This document shows, in pieces, positions 44,834 to 55,135 of a stretch of DNA of 64,000 bases. Position 1 is the stretch's first letter. Each line of letters opens with the position of its first letter. The stretch comes from Phaeobacter inhibens DSM 16374 (GTDB lineage: Bacteria > Pseudomonadota > Alphaproteobacteria > Rhodobacterales > Rhodobacteraceae). The stretch lies in assembly GCF_000473105.1 (NCBI RefSeq), contig NZ_KI421498.1:1240001-1304000 (forward strand). The letters run 5' to 3'. A program made the position numbers and the translations under genes. The notes under the pieces are model-generated. The model searched no databases. It was not told the origin of the DNA and worked only from the letters and a program-made list of their open reading frames with translations.

Positions 44834-45499
44834 CTACTGGTCTATCGGTGAATCGTTAAAAGAGTATTCAAACTGGGCAAGATCCTCTGCGCAGGCCTCT
44901 GCTACGGCCCTGCGCGCCGCATCCGTATAGGCCGCCTGCCAGCCGCGCGGGCGATCAGAGGCATTGGCCACGGGCAGATGCAGCTCGAACCCGAGATGCT
45001 CAAACAGTGGTGCGGCGTCCTTCGCGAAATGCTCAAGCCGGATATAGCAGGCGCATTGCTCCATCCCGTCTGCGCGCCGCATATAGGCGCGCGCCGGATT
45101 GGAGCGAAACGCCGCCAGAATTTCGGGATGACAGGCAAAATCGGCAAAACCCAGCGCCTTTGCCAGCGGTACCGAGGGGTGATTGAAGCTCTGCTCGCGC
45201 AGCCAATGATAGAGGCTCAGCACCCGATCAAACGGGTTCCGCACCAGTGTAAAGGCAAAGAGACCGCACAGCTGCGCCTCGGGCACCAGACCGTCGATAT
45301 CGGCGAGAGTTGAATGTTTCCACAATCGGCCCCGGGTTTTAACGCCCCTGAGACGTCGCCGCCGCTTGCTGGCCTTGGGCGTATCACCGAGCATCAAATC
45401 ATCCGCCATGGCCCGCGCCTCCAGCGCCAGAGACAACGCGGTGCCTCCGGTCTTCGGGATATGCACAAAGACGTAGGAACGGCCGGGTGACAGGATCAT
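44834..45499 (-). CDS. Sulfotransferase family protein
   Basis: This 221-residue protein starts YVFVHIPKTGGTALSLALEA, the PAPS-binding loop of family 2 sulfotransferases, and has a conserved LVRNPFDRVLSLYHW segment that holds the 3'-phosphate. The acceptor is unknown, possibly a carbohydrate or cell-surface glycan. Length fits the short soluble roseobacter members. It lies 164 bases upstream of the Hint gene. Confidence 0.9.
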   Translation of the reverse strand: MILSPGRSYVFVHIPKTGGTALSLALEARAMADDLMLGDTPKASKRRRRLRGVKTRGRLWKHSTLADIDGLVPEAQLCGLFAFTLVRNPFDRVLSLYHWLREQSFNHPSVPLAKALGFADFACHPEILAAFRSNPARAYMRRADGMEQCACYIRLEHFAKDAAPLFEHLGFELHLPVANASDRPRGWQAAYTDAARRAVAEACAEDLAQFEYSFNDSPIDQ

Positions 45500-45670
45500 G
45501 ATGCCAAGCTAAGCGGTTTGATCCCCGAAGAAAACCCGGGCTGATGCGTCGCCGCAGCACGGCCCCCTGCTACCATTGGAAAACAAAAATGCCTTACACC
45601 TTCCCTTGGTTGCAACTATGCGCAATATCTTGGACCAAAGACGCATGAATCATCTTGGGAGGTGGCTGGA

Positions 45671-47299
45671 ATGGGCTGGATGTCGGACGAGTCAGGACTG
45701 GAGAAGACAGCCGCCAATTATGTGCCGCTGACACCGTTGTCACATTTGCGCCGCGCCGCACATGTGTTTGCCGATGTACCTGCCGTGGTCTACGGCAATC
45801 ATCGCAAGACATACGCGGCCTACTACGACCGCTGCACACGGCTGGCCTCGGCTCTGGCCGGGATGGGTGTCCGCCCCGGCGAAGTCGTCGCCACGCTGAT
45901 CCCCAATCTGCCAGCTCAGGCCGAGGCGCATTTCGGGGTGCCCGCCTGTGGCGCTGTGCTGAATACCATCAACACACGTCTGGATGTCAGCACGGTCGCC
46001 TATATCTTTGATCACGGCGAGGCGAAGGTGGTGCTGGTCGACAGTCAGTTCCTCACCCTCGCCGAGGAGGCAAAGGCCGCCTGTGATGGTCTCGGACCGC
46101 TGATCATCGAGGTGCCGGATGATCAGGCCAGCTACCCTGCATCAGGCCGCCATCCGATCTATGAGGATATTCTCGCCGCTGCTGCCCATGATTTCGACTG
46201 GATCATGCCGCAGGACGAATGGGAAAGCCTTGCGCTCAACTACACCTCCGGCACCACGGGTCGGCCCAAGGGGGTGGTCTATCACCATCGCGGCGCCTAT
46301 CTGATGACGATGGGCACGGTGATTTCCTGGCGCATGGTGATGCAGCCGAAATACCTTGCGATTGTTCCACTGTTTCATTGCAACGGCTGGAACCACACCT
46401 GGATGATGCCCGTTCTGGGTGGCACGCTGATCTGCTGTCGCGACATTACGGCACCGGCGATCTATGACGCTATTGCCGACGAAGGCGCGACCCATTTCGG
46501 CGGCGCCCCCATCGTGCTCAATATGCTGGTGAACGCGCCAGACGGCGACCGCCGCAGCTTTGATCATACGGTTGAGGTTTTTACCGCAGGCGCCCCGCCC
46601 GCACCCGCAACACTGGAGAAGATCGAAGCGCTCGGCTTTCATGTCACGCAGGTCTATGGGCTGACGGAAACCTACGGCCATGTCACCGAATGCCTGTGGA
46701 AAGGCGACAGCTGGGATACGCTGGACCAGCAGGGACGCGCCGCAATCAAGGCCCGTCAGGGCGTCGCCTTTCCCATGATGGATCATATCACGGTGATGCG
46801 CGATGACATGCAGCAGATCGCGATGAACGGCCAGGATCAGGGCGAGATCGTCATGCGCGGCAACTCGGTGATGAAAGGCTATCTGAAGAACCCCGATGCC
46901 ACGGCAGAGGCATTTCAGGGAGGCTATTTCCACTCTGGCGATATCGCTGTGCAGCACCCGGATGGCTACATCCAGATCGCGGATCGCGCGAAGGATATCA
47001 TCATTTCCGGCGGCGAGAATATCTCCTCGGTTGAGGTGGAGGGCGTGTTGATGGGCCACCCGGATGTGAACCTTGCAGCCGTGGTCGCCAAACCCGACGA
47101 CAAATGGGGTGAGGTGCCCTGCGCCTTTGTCGAACTGAAGCCCGGTGCAACCGTGGACCCCGCCGATCTGATCCGCTTTGCTCGCGAAACGCTTGCGGGT
47201 TTCAAGGCCCCAAAACAGGTGGTTTTTCAGGAGCTTCCGAAAACCTCGACCGGGAAAATCCAGAAATTCGAACTGCGTCAGCAGGCCAAGGCACTCTAA
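45671..47299 (+). CDS. AMP-forming acyl-CoA ligase (medium/long chain or DmdB-like)
   Basis: This 542-residue ANL-superfamily enzyme activates a carboxylic acid to its CoA thioester via an acyl-adenylate. Motifs: LNYTSGTTGRPKGVVYHH (P-loop), VYGLTETYGH, HSGDIAVQHPDGYIQIADRAKD hinge, and the C-terminal catalytic Lys in KTSTGKIQKF. The length and N-terminus (YVPLTPLSHLRRAAHVF) are like enzymes annotated as fatty-acid CoA ligases and methylmercaptopropionate-CoA ligase DmdB. I chose ATG 45671, eight bases after GGGAGG. It could feed the dehydrogenases at 36-39 kb. Confidence 0.92.
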   Translation: MGWMSDESGLEKTAANYVPLTPLSHLRRAAHVFADVPAVVYGNHRKTYAAYYDRCTRLASALAGMGVRPGEVVATLIPNLPAQAEAHFGVPACGAVLNTINTRLDVSTVAYIFDHGEAKVVLVDSQFLTLAEEAKAACDGLGPLIIEVPDDQASYPASGRHPIYEDILAAAAHDFDWIMPQDEWESLALNYTSGTTGRPKGVVYHHRGAYLMTMGTVISWRMVMQPKYLAIVPLFHCNGWNHTWMMPVLGGTLICCRDITAPAIYDAIADEGATHFGGAPIVLNMLVNAPDGDRRSFDHTVEVFTAGAPPAPATLEKIEALGFHVTQVYGLTETYGHVTECLWKGDSWDTLDQQGRAAIKARQGVAFPMMDHITVMRDDMQQIAMNGQDQGEIVMRGNSVMKGYLKNPDATAEAFQGGYFHSGDIAVQHPDGYIQIADRAKDIIISGGENISSVEVEGVLMGHPDVNLAAVVAKPDDKWGEVPCAFVELKPGATVDPADLIRFARETLAGFKAPKQVVFQELPKTSTGKIQKFELRQQAKAL

Positions 47300-47412
47300 C
47301 ATGGGTTCATAAGGCACGAGCGGGCGGAACTGTCGCAAAGTCAATTGCTGACGCCCGGATCGCCGTGCTATTTGATCTGTGAACAATTAACGGTAAAGGT
47401 GCATCGTTTTTC

Positions 47413-48423
47413 ATGACGGCATTGCGGGAATATCAACGGCTTGAGGCTGCTGCCCTGTGGCGGGCCGCCCCGGATGCGCAGCGGCGCGATGTCATCGTTT
47501 CGGTCGGGGACGCAACCCTGACCATCGCCGATATGAATGACCGCCCGTTGGCGCATTGGTCCCTTGCAGCACTCGAACGGCAGAATCCCGGCAGTTTCCC
47601 GGCCCTCTTTCACCCCTACGGAGATCACGGCGAGACGCTGGAGATTGCCGAAGATGAAACGGCCATGCTGGATGCGATCAACCGGTTGCAATCCGCCCTC
47701 ACCCGCGCGCGGGCCCGCCCGGGCCGCCTGCGCGCTGTTACGCTGCTCTCGACACTAGCCGTTGCCGCCGGGCTTGCCGTATTCTGGCTGCCCAATGCGC
47801 TGCTGTCCCATACGGTCGACGTGGTGCCGGATATCAAGCGCAAGGCGCTGGGGCAGGCCTTGCTCGGCCGGATTGAGCGGGTGTCGGGTCAGGCCTGCAG
47901 CACGCTGGAGACCGCGCCCATTCTGGACCGGCTGGCGGAACGGCTGGATGTACGCCAGCTGGTCATCCTGCGCAGCGGTGTGGCAAGCAGCCTCTATCTG
48001 CCCGGCGGTATCGTCCTGCTGAACCGTGATCTGGTCGAGGATCACGAAGATCCGGCTGTCGCAGCTGGCGCCGTTCTGGTCGAACGCGCCCGCGCTGTGG
48101 AACAGGATCCGCTGGCTGAACTGCTGGCCGCCGGGGGCATCCGGGCGACCTTCAGGATGCTGACAACCGGTGAGCTGACCCGCGCGACCTTGGACCGCTA
48201 CGCTGAAACCGTCATCAGCGCGCCGCGCCCGACCCCGGATGAGACCACAACGCTCGCGGAGTTCGCGCGCGCAGCGGTGCCCTCCAGCCCCTACGCCTAT
48301 GCGCAGGACATCACCGGTGAAACCGTGCTTGGCCTGATTGAGGCCGACCCGATGGCCGGGCGCGAGCTACAGCCGGTGCTGAATGATCGTGACTGGGTTC
48401 AATTGCAGAGCATCTGCGGCTGA
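47413..48423 (+). CDS. Membrane protein with a degenerate M48 peptidase-like domain
   Basis: This 336-residue protein has a cytoplasmic N-terminal part, one hydrophobic helix (about residues 103-130) and a C-terminal domain resembling M48 peptidases. LYLPGGIVLLNRDLVEDHEDPAVAAG aligns by eye with the PGG...L strand and helix of that family. Where M48 has HExxH the sequence is VERAR (residues 223-227), so both zinc-binding histidines are lost and it should be catalytically inactive. It may be a regulator or assembly factor. It is unpaired with neighbours and its stop converges on the SPOR gene. Confidence 0.7.
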   Translation: MTALREYQRLEAAALWRAAPDAQRRDVIVSVGDATLTIADMNDRPLAHWSLAALERQNPGSFPALFHPYGDHGETLEIAEDETAMLDAINRLQSALTRARARPGRLRAVTLLSTLAVAAGLAVFWLPNALLSHTVDVVPDIKRKALGQALLGRIERVSGQACSTLETAPILDRLAERLDVRQLVILRSGVASSLYLPGGIVLLNRDLVEDHEDPAVAAGAVLVERARAVEQDPLAELLAAGGIRATFRMLTTGELTRATLDRYAETVISAPRPTPDETTTLAEFARAAVPSSPYAYAQDITGETVLGLIEADPMAGRELQPVLNDRDWVQLQSICG

Positions 48424-48511
48424 ACCGGCCCAAGTTGCTCTCAGGTGGATCCTGAGACGTCGCAAACCACGCGCCCTCAGCATGCCGTGTACCAGCCTGC
48501 TGATCTGCTAC

Positions 48512-49834
48512 CTACTTGCTCAACCGCGCCCCGGCAAAGCCTGCTGCGCGCACTTTGGACAGGGCCGACTGTGCAGCCTGCCCACCGGCAAATGGCCCGG
48601 CCAGCACAACCTGCAAGGTTTGTCCCTGCCTGTTGACCCGTCCCAGACGCACTGGCAGTCCCTTCTGGCGCAGCCGCTGCGCAACCGCTTCCGCCTTTGC
48701 CACATCCGCAAGGGTCGCGGCCCGCACATAGCGTGAGGGCGCAACAGGCGCAGACAAGGCCGCCGTGGCCTCTCGGCGCGGGGCGGTTTCCGCCAACGGT
48801 TGCGAGCGCGTAGACAGACGGGTCACGAGGACATCATCCTGCGCGACGTCCGCTGCCGCATCAGCCCGCTGTCTCGTTGAGAGGGTCACAACAGGCCGGT
48901 CTACCGGGCGACGGATCCCCTCACGCGGGACGGTGCGTGTCCAGATTGCGGTTCCCTGCGGCCCCCGGTTCGGATTGTAACGATCCTGATGGGAAACCCG
49001 CACGTACCCTGCTGGCACACCGCCATTGGCACGCGCCAGGACGCCGCCGAGTGACATTTCGGCCCGGCGCGGGTTAAGGCGATCATCGCCCCAGGCCCGA
49101 CGGTAACCCTCGGGCACCATCAACCCACGGCTCAGCGCGCGCTCCTGATAGACATGCTTCGGAACCACGCGGGTGTTAGGGTCCAGAACCGATGACAAGC
49201 GGTTGCTGTCCCCTTGCGGTCCGCAGCGCACGTCACCGGTCTGATTGATATATTGCTGGCTCAGCGCCGAGGCGCCGGAACAGCGACCATAGCCCTGACT
49301 GATGATTGTGGGCGCGACGGTTGGGGGACGATAGGCGTCATCCAGCACCGGGCGCTGTCGTGGCAGACGGCCAGTAGAGGCCACAGTCCGTACAGGCTTG
49401 GCCTGCCGAACGGCGCTGCGCTGCGGCTTTGTGATCGTGACACTGCGCGGCGCAGTGGATGCTGCAACCGGGGCAACGCTCTCCTCTGCGACGGTGACCT
49501 CAGCGCCATTCGCGCGTTGGTCCGCTGGTAAAGTGATCAACTCAGGTGCCGGTGCGGAGGTTGCTCTCGGGGCGCTTGGCGCTGCAGCCACTTGTGTCGG
49601 TTCAAAACCACACAGCTGCTTGCGGCTTCGGGTCACGCGCGGCACCCAGGTGACATTGCCATCGATTCCCGCCCGGATGAAAACACACCCGCGACTGTCG
49701 ACATATTGCTTGCCCTCAAAGGAGGCCGGCGGAAACTCTGCCGGGGCTTCGGTGGTGCGGGCTGACTGCGCCTGCGCCCCGCCAAAGCTGGCCGCCGCGA
49801 TCAAGGCACTTGCAATAATTCTAGTAAGCGTCAT
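48512..49834 (-). CDS. Secreted SPOR-domain protein
   Basis: This 440-residue protein has a Sec signal peptide (residues 1-22, ending AQA), a cysteine-containing SRGCVFIRAG region, a Pro/Ala-rich middle with basic stretches, and a C-terminal SPOR domain (from about residue 365; RAATLADVAKAEAVAQRLRQKGLP). SPOR domains bind denuded peptidoglycan at the septum, so a cell-division or cell-wall role is likely. Two of its repeated segments contain PNRGPQGT and WGDDRLNPRRAE. ATG 49834 replaces a start 15 bases upstream. Confidence 0.85.
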   Translation of the reverse strand: MTLTRIIASALIAAASFGGAQAQSARTTEAPAEFPPASFEGKQYVDSRGCVFIRAGIDGNVTWVPRVTRSRKQLCGFEPTQVAAAPSAPRATSAPAPELITLPADQRANGAEVTVAEESVAPVAASTAPRSVTITKPQRSAVRQAKPVRTVASTGRLPRQRPVLDDAYRPPTVAPTIISQGYGRCSGASALSQQYINQTGDVRCGPQGDSNRLSSVLDPNTRVVPKHVYQERALSRGLMVPEGYRRAWGDDRLNPRRAEMSLGGVLARANGGVPAGYVRVSHQDRYNPNRGPQGTAIWTRTVPREGIRRPVDRPVVTLSTRQRADAAADVAQDDVLVTRLSTRSQPLAETAPRREATAALSAPVAPSRYVRAATLADVAKAEAVAQRLRQKGLPVRLGRVNRQGQTLQVVLAGPFAGGQAAQSALSKVRAAGFAGARLSK

Positions 49835-49976
49835 CCGAAAGCCCCACAATATATGGCGGCAGGATGCCTGAAAAGCGAATCTGAGTAAAGCAGGGTTTCC
49901 GCAAATTAGCGAAAGTTCCCAGAGACATCAGCCTGCCCGATGCGCCTCAGATCAGGCAGGCAATCTCCCACGACAC

Positions 49977-50008
49977 AACAGGGGCGCCCGCTATCCGACG
50001 CCCCTGTT
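49977..50008. terminator. Hairpin terminator next to upp
   Basis: AACAGGGGCG and CGCCCCTGTT form a perfect 10-bp stem with a 12-base loop. It lies 33 bases after the upp stop (read leftwards). The longer T run (TTTTT) is on the plus-strand side, so it may also block rightward read-through. Confidence 0.7.
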
Positions 50009-50041
50009 TTTACATGCAGCACATGCCGAACGGACAAATGG

Positions 50042-50674
50042 TCACTTGGTCCCGAACATCCGGTCGCCCGCGTCACCAAGGCCTGGCAGGATATACCCCT
50101 TCTCGTTCAGCTGCCGGTCGAGAGAAGCCGTCACGATCGGCACATCCGGATGCTTCTCCTTCATCAGCTCCACCCCTTCCGGCGAGGCCAGCAGGCACAG
50201 GAAACGAATATCATTGGCACCGGCTTCTTTCAGCAGATCAATCGCCGCCGCAGAGCTGTTGCCAGTGGCCAGCATCGGGTCAACCGCGATCACCAGACGA
50301 TCCTTCAGCCCCTCCGGCGCTTTGAAGTAATATTGAACCGGCTGCAGCGTTTCCTCATCCCGGTAGAGACCGACAAAACCGACCCGCGCCGAGGGGATCA
50401 GCTCCAGAACGCCATCCAGCATCCCGTTGCCCGCCCGCAGGATCGACACCAGCGCCAGTTTCTTACCCGCAAGGATCGGCGCTTCCATTTCCTCCATCGG
50501 CGTATCGATGGTGGTGGTGGTCAGCGGCATCTCGCGGGTGATCTCATAGGCCAGCAGCTGGGTGATCTCGCGCAGCAGGCGACGGAACCCGGCGGTTGAG
50601 GTGCCCTTGTCGCGCATCAGGGTCAGCTTGTGCTGCACCAGCGGGTGATCGACAACGGTCAGATGATCGGACAT
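50042..50674 (-). CDS. upp: Uracil phosphoribosyltransferase
   Basis: Upp converts uracil and PRPP to UMP in pyrimidine salvage. The 210-residue protein shows the PRPP-binding loop [21 protein letters not shown] near residue 133, and the N-terminal [19 protein letters not shown] signature of bacterial UPRTases. It is the last gene of the rightward-to-leftward series cdd, deoA, deoB, upp, 141 bases after deoB. AGGAGT precedes the start. Confidence 0.95.
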   Translation of the reverse strand: MSDHLTVVDHPLVQHKLTLMRDKGTSTAGFRRLLREITQLLAYEITREMPLTTTTIDTPMEEMEAPILAGKKLALVSILRAGNGMLDGVLELIPSARVGFVGLYRDEETLQPVQYYFKAPEGLKDRLVIAVDPMLATGNSSAAAIDLLKEAGANDIRFLCLLASPEGVELMKEKHPDVPIVTASLDRQLNEKGYILPGLGDAGDRMFGTK

Positions 50675-50815
50675 TGGGCACTCCTTTCAGGAAAATTCAA
50701 ACTCTCTTAGTCCTTGCACCGCAGGACAGGCAAGGCGGATTTGCCGCGTATTGACGCAAAACCCAGCAAATATGAGGGGTAAGAACGGGCCGGGATCCTT
50801 CACCCGCCCGCTGCA

Positions 50816-52045
50816 TTACATTGCAAGTGCTGGCCTGCCCGGCCCCTGCACAGGCACGTTCAGATGCGCGGCAACGGTGGCCGCCACATCCACGAAACCG
50901 ATGGTGCCAAGGGGCCCCGCTCCGGCCCCGGCCCCGGCGATCAGCACCGGCACCTGTTCACGCGTGTGATCGGTCCCCGGCCAGCTGGGGTCGTTGCCGT
51001 GGTCCGCAGTCAGAATCAGAAGGTCCCCCTCCCGCAGACAGGGCAGTAGCTTGCCGATCTCGCAATCAAACCACTCCAACGCCTGCGCATAGCCGGAAAT
51101 ATCGCGCCGGTGACCGTATAGGCTGTCGAACTCGACAAAATTGGCAAAGGTGAGGCTCCCCTCCTCAGCGCCTGCCACCGCATCGTGCAGATGCTGCATC
51201 AGGGTCGCATCGTCGCCTTTCTTCAGCGTATCAATCCCCTGCATAGAGAAAATATCGCCAATCTTCCCAATGGCATGCACCAGCTGACCTGCGTCCTGCA
51301 CCCAATTGGTCAGGATCGGCGCAGGTGGCATGATGGCATAGTCACGCCTGTTGGTGGTGCGCTGAAACCCGGCCTGCGGCGTCCCGATGAAAGGCCGTGC
51401 AATCACCCGGCCCACTTTCATCTGATGCAGATAAGGCGCCACCGCCTCGCAGAGCGCCAGCAACCGATCCAGACCGAAGGTTTCCTCATGCGCCGCGATC
51501 TGAAACACGCTGTCAGCAGAGGTATAGCAGATCGGCAAACCCGACTGCATATGCGCAGCGGCATGTTCAGCAATGATCGCGGTGCCCGATGCGTGGCAAT
51601 TGCCAAGGATCGCCTCTGTTCCTGCCGCCGCGCAGACATGCGCAACCAGATGGTCCGGAAATGCCGGTGTCTGATCCGCGAAGTAACACCAGTCCCATGG
51701 CACCGGCAGCCCGGCCAGTTCCCAATGTCCTGATGGTGTGTCCTTGCCCCGACTGATCTCGCGGGCCGCACCCCAGCGCCCAGTGACCCCGGCGCCCCCA
51801 AGATCCGGGCAGGGCACAGCGGAGACCAGCGCCACCGCAGCCCCCAAGCCCAACTGATCCAGATTGGGCAGATGCAGGGGACCACTGCGCCCCTCCTCCG
51901 CCTGCCCCGCAGCGCAGGCCTGGGCGATATGGGCCAGCGTATTGGCGCCCAGGTCAGGCAGGTCGGCGTTAAAATACGCACCGGCATCCGGCGCACCGCC
52001 AATCCCGACCGAGTCCATCACCACAAGAAAGGCGCGCGGCATCAT
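50816..52045 (-). CDS. deoB: Phosphopentomutase
   Basis: DeoB interconverts (deoxy)ribose 1- and 5-phosphate, taking products of the phosphorylases into the pentose pathway. The 409-residue protein has the alkaline-phosphatase superfamily metal sites, [12 protein letters not shown] at the start and [18 protein letters not shown] near the C-terminus. ATG 52045 overlaps the deoA stop (ATGA), so both are co-translated. Confidence 0.95.
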   Translation of the reverse strand: MMPRAFLVVMDSVGIGGAPDAGAYFNADLPDLGANTLAHIAQACAAGQAEEGRSGPLHLPNLDQLGLGAAVALVSAVPCPDLGGAGVTGRWGAAREISRGKDTPSGHWELAGLPVPWDWCYFADQTPAFPDHLVAHVCAAAGTEAILGNCHASGTAIIAEHAAAHMQSGLPICYTSADSVFQIAAHEETFGLDRLLALCEAVAPYLHQMKVGRVIARPFIGTPQAGFQRTTNRRDYAIMPPAPILTNWVQDAGQLVHAIGKIGDIFSMQGIDTLKKGDDATLMQHLHDAVAGAEEGSLTFANFVEFDSLYGHRRDISGYAQALEWFDCEIGKLLPCLREGDLLILTADHGNDPSWPGTDHTREQVPVLIAGAGAGAGPLGTIGFVDVAATVAAHLNVPVQGPGRPALAM

Positions 52046-53352
52046 GAAATCCTTTTGTAGATCAGGGGCGGTAAGTCCGGCGCAGCGTCCGACAGTTGAT
52101 AGGCCGCGCGCAGGCGTGTCTCAGCCACGTCCGCTGCCGCCTCATCCGCCGCATGAACGATCCCCAGCTGGTCGCCCACAGATAGTTTCTGGCCCAGCGG
52201 CGTCAGTTCCGACAGCCCGACCGCAGGATCCACCACATCGCTTTCGATCATGCGCCCGCCGCCCAGCTGAACCACCGCCAGACCTAGCGCTTCTCCATCA
52301 ATCGCGCTGACATAGCCCGTCTTCTCCACTTTGATCCTGCGTTGCACCGGTGCGGTTGGCAGGATGGTCTGCCAGGTTTCGGCGAAATCGCTCGACCCTC
52401 CCATCGCGGCCACCATCCGGGCGAAGCGCTCAGCGACGGCTCCGCTGGCAATCGCCTTGCGGATCATCTCGGCCCCGGCCTCGGCATCCGCCGCCAGCCC
52501 GCCATGGGCCAGCAGCACACCGCCCTGCTCCGCCGTCAGCTCCGCCAATGCCCCACCTTGCCCCGACACGCCGGTCAGCACCCGCATGACCTCCGCCACC
52601 TCCAGCGCATTGCCCAAAGCGGGTGCCAGCGGCTGGTTCATATCGGTGATCAAAGCCGAGGTTCGGCACCCGGCCGCATTCGCCGTCTCAGTGAGACTGC
52701 GCGCCAGCGCCTCCGCCTCTTCCAGTGTTTTCATGAAGGCACCGGAGCCGATCTTTACATCCAGAACCAACGCATCGGTGCTGGCGGCCAGTTTCTTCGA
52801 CAGGATCGACGCAGTGATGAGATCGAGACTGTCCACGGTGGCCGTCACATCGCGGATTGCATAAAGCCGCTTGTCCGCCGGGGCGATCTGCGCCGTTGCA
52901 CCAACAATAGCGCAACCCACGCCCTGCATCATCGCCACCAGGTCCTGCTCGGACACTTGGATGCTGACTCCCGGAATAGCTTCCATCTTGTCGAGCGTGC
53001 CGCCGGTATGACCCAGCCCCCGCCCCGAGATCATCGGAACATAGGCCCCGCATTCCGCCAAGGCCGGTGCCAGTAGCAGCGACACACAATCGCCAACGCC
53101 GCCGGTGGAATGCTTATCAAGCACCGGTCCGTCCAGATCCCAGCGCAGCACATCGCCGCTGTCCCGCATTGCGAGTGTCAGCGCCCCGCGGGCCTCCACG
53201 CCCAATCCCTGCAGACAGACCGCCATGGCAAAGGCACCGGCCTGGGCATCGGACACCGTCCCATTGGCCAGTCCTTCAGCGAACCAGCGCAAATCTGCGT
53301 CGCTCGGGGTGTCTCCCCGGCGCAGGCTGGCAATGATTGCGCGTGCATCCAT
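52042..53352 (-). CDS. deoA: Thymidine phosphorylase
   Basis: DeoA phosphorolyses thymidine (and uridine) to base and sugar phosphate. The 436-residue protein shows the glycosyltransferase family 3 motif KHSTGGVGD near residue 80 and the phosphate/nucleoside-binding segments [20 protein letters not shown]. It is three bases downstream of cdd and overlaps deoB by four, forming a nucleoside catabolic operon. Confidence 0.95.
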   Translation of the reverse strand: MDARAIIASLRRGDTPSDADLRWFAEGLANGTVSDAQAGAFAMAVCLQGLGVEARGALTLAMRDSGDVLRWDLDGPVLDKHSTGGVGDCVSLLLAPALAECGAYVPMISGRGLGHTGGTLDKMEAIPGVSIQVSEQDLVAMMQGVGCAIVGATAQIAPADKRLYAIRDVTATVDSLDLITASILSKKLAASTDALVLDVKIGSGAFMKTLEEAEALARSLTETANAAGCRTSALITDMNQPLAPALGNALEVAEVMRVLTGVSGQGGALAELTAEQGGVLLAHGGLAADAEAGAEMIRKAIASGAVAERFARMVAAMGGSSDFAETWQTILPTAPVQRRIKVEKTGYVSAIDGEALGLAVVQLGGGRMIESDVVDPAVGLSELTPLGQKLSVGDQLGIVHAADEAAADVAETRLRAAYQLSDAAPDLPPLIYKRIS

Positions 53353-53355
53353 ACT

Positions 53356-53748
53356 TCAGCTCCGCTCCATGTGATCCGCGCCAAAGGCCCCCGGAAGCAG
53401 GTCACCAATGGTGGTGGCACGCTCCAGGCCATCCGTCGTTGCAAGCGTCACCTGCACGTCGGCCGCACCGAACTCCGCCAGTTTCTGACGGCAGCCACCG
53501 CAGGGCGGGATCGGTGCCGGGCAATCGGCAATCACATAGGCAGCCTCCAGCCGCGTCTCACCGGCTGCGACCATCGCCGCAATTGCCCCCGCCTCGGCGC
53601 AGGTCCCCTCAGGGTAGGCCACATTTTCGACGTTGCAGCCAACATAGACGGTTCCGGACGCCGCTCTGATCGCCGCGCCGACCTTGAAATTGGAATAGGG
53701 CGCGTGTGCGTTTTCACGAACAGCGGTGGCAGCGTCTTTGAGGCTCAT
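53356..53748 (-). CDS. cdd: Cytidine deaminase
   Basis: This 130-residue enzyme deaminates cytidine to uridine. The zinc-binding and catalytic motifs are CAEAGAIAAM (Cys-Ala-Glu) and PCGGCRQ, with the N-terminal HAPYSNFKVGAAI. ATG 53748 follows CAGGGA and gives the standard length; a reading starting 28 codons earlier is unlikely. It is first of the cdd-deoA-deoB-upp set, 138 bases after the cupin gene. Confidence 0.95.
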   Translation of the reverse strand: MSLKDAATAVRENAHAPYSNFKVGAAIRAASGTVYVGCNVENVAYPEGTCAEAGAIAAMVAAGETRLEAAYVIADCPAPIPPCGGCRQKLAEFGAADVQVTLATTDGLERATTIGDLLPGAFGADHMERS

Positions 53749-53886
53749 GGCGATTCCCTGATTTTTGATCATTTGGTCAGAATTGGTGACACTAGCGGAT
53801 TTTCCCGAGGGAGTGAAAGTCCCCCGGTACATGCAGCGCTAGTGTATCACATCATCCGGCCCAGGCCGCCATCCGCAGATCGCGTC

Positions 53887-54984
53887 TCAGGCTGATGGAT
53901 CACCCAATGTGGTGTTGAACACCCCGGGCAAGGTCACTTCAAGCAGTTCCACATCTGCCGAAGGCTCGCTCAACCGGGTCTTCATGCCCGGCGGAATGAC
54001 AAAAGCATCGCCCTGTTCCAGTTGAAACGGCTCTCGCCCCTGCCCTTCGAGCGTCAGCGTACCATTCATCACAAAGGTGAAGTGAATATCGGTGTCATGG
54101 GCCGCCCATTGCGGCGCGCCCTCACCCCGACGCACCACCTGCACCCCGGCCACGCCCTTGGTGTTCGCGGCAATTGTGGTGTCTCGGCAGATATACCCCG
54201 GCAGGCGGAACGGCGCCCACTCGGCACCTCCTGCCTTGTTGTAGACAAACCGCTGACCCTGCCATTCGCGCTCTGGCCTCAGATGTGGTGTAGGCAACGT
54301 CATCTCATGATCGATCTCAGTCACATGTTCGGCGGGCACGCCAATTTCGATCACCTGCACATTGTCGCTGGCTTCCAGCACCCGATGACGGATCTCCGGC
54401 GGCTGAATAAAACAATCGCCCGCCCTCAGCCGCATCTTGTCCCCCTGATCCTCGTAGACGACATCAACCCAGCCATGGATGCAGAAAATCAACTGAAAGC
54501 CGACCTTGTGGAAATGCACCATATCCGGGACCGGCCCGCCATCAGGGATGCGAATGTGGCTGGCAATGATCGACCCGCCCAACCGGTCCGGCACCAGATC
54601 GCGGTAGTGCATTCCGGCACGGCCGATGATCCAGGGCGCCTGATCTTTCAGGCGCCGCACCACGAAACTGTGAACCGTCTCCGGCATCACCAGTGGCGGG
54701 TTGCGCTCCTCGATCTCGATCTTGGTGCCATTGGGTGCTGTCAGCCGACGGGCGCCTTCTGCAAACCCGTCAGGATCATCTGTCAGAATGCGAATGGTGC
54801 CGGGGGCTTCAGTCGCGCCACGTTCGATCCGCAGCCGCAGACCATGGCCGGAAAACACCCCGATCGCCGGATCATCTGCCGGATAGATGGAATCGAGTTT
54901 CATCCCAAGCGTTTTGGTAAAAAACGGGATGTCGTCCCGCAGCTCCTGCGTGGGCAATCGCAGCTCCGCAATCGTATCGGTCAT
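53887..54984 (-). CDS. VOC-like domain fused to a bicupin protein, function unknown
   Basis: This 365-residue protein appears to be three barrels in a row. Residues about 4-100 resemble a glyoxalase/VOC half (RLPTQELRDDIPFFTKTLGMKLD, IGVFSGHGLRLRIERG). Then come two cupin domains, the first around residues 160-230 (HFHKVGFQLIFCIHGWVDVVYED, RAGDCFIQPPEIRH) and the second around 275-345 (DTDIHFTFVMNGTLTLEGQG, EQGDAFVIPPGM). Both have histidines suited to metal binding. No reaction can be assigned. AAGGGAG precedes ATG 54984. It lies upstream of cdd on the same strand. Confidence 0.75.
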   Translation of the reverse strand: MTDTIAELRLPTQELRDDIPFFTKTLGMKLDSIYPADDPAIGVFSGHGLRLRIERGATEAPGTIRILTDDPDGFAEGARRLTAPNGTKIEIEERNPPLVMPETVHSFVVRRLKDQAPWIIGRAGMHYRDLVPDRLGGSIIASHIRIPDGGPVPDMVHFHKVGFQLIFCIHGWVDVVYEDQGDKMRLRAGDCFIQPPEIRHRVLEASDNVQVIEIGVPAEHVTEIDHEMTLPTPHLRPEREWQGQRFVYNKAGGAEWAPFRLPGYICRDTTIAANTKGVAGVQVVRRGEGAPQWAAHDTDIHFTFVMNGTLTLEGQGREPFQLEQGDAFVIPPGMKTRLSEPSADVELLEVTLPGVFNTTLGDPSA

Positions 54985-55135
54985 TCGTCGCTCCCTTGTC
55001 GTCTTTTGAACCACAGTGAGACGAAGCGTGTTCAGGTGCAAGCACTTGCCCAGCCCCGCAGCACCACGCGTGAATAGCCTGTTTCCCTGACGTCAAAAGT
55101 CGTTTAACACTAAACTATAGTCTCTGGAGCGCCTG

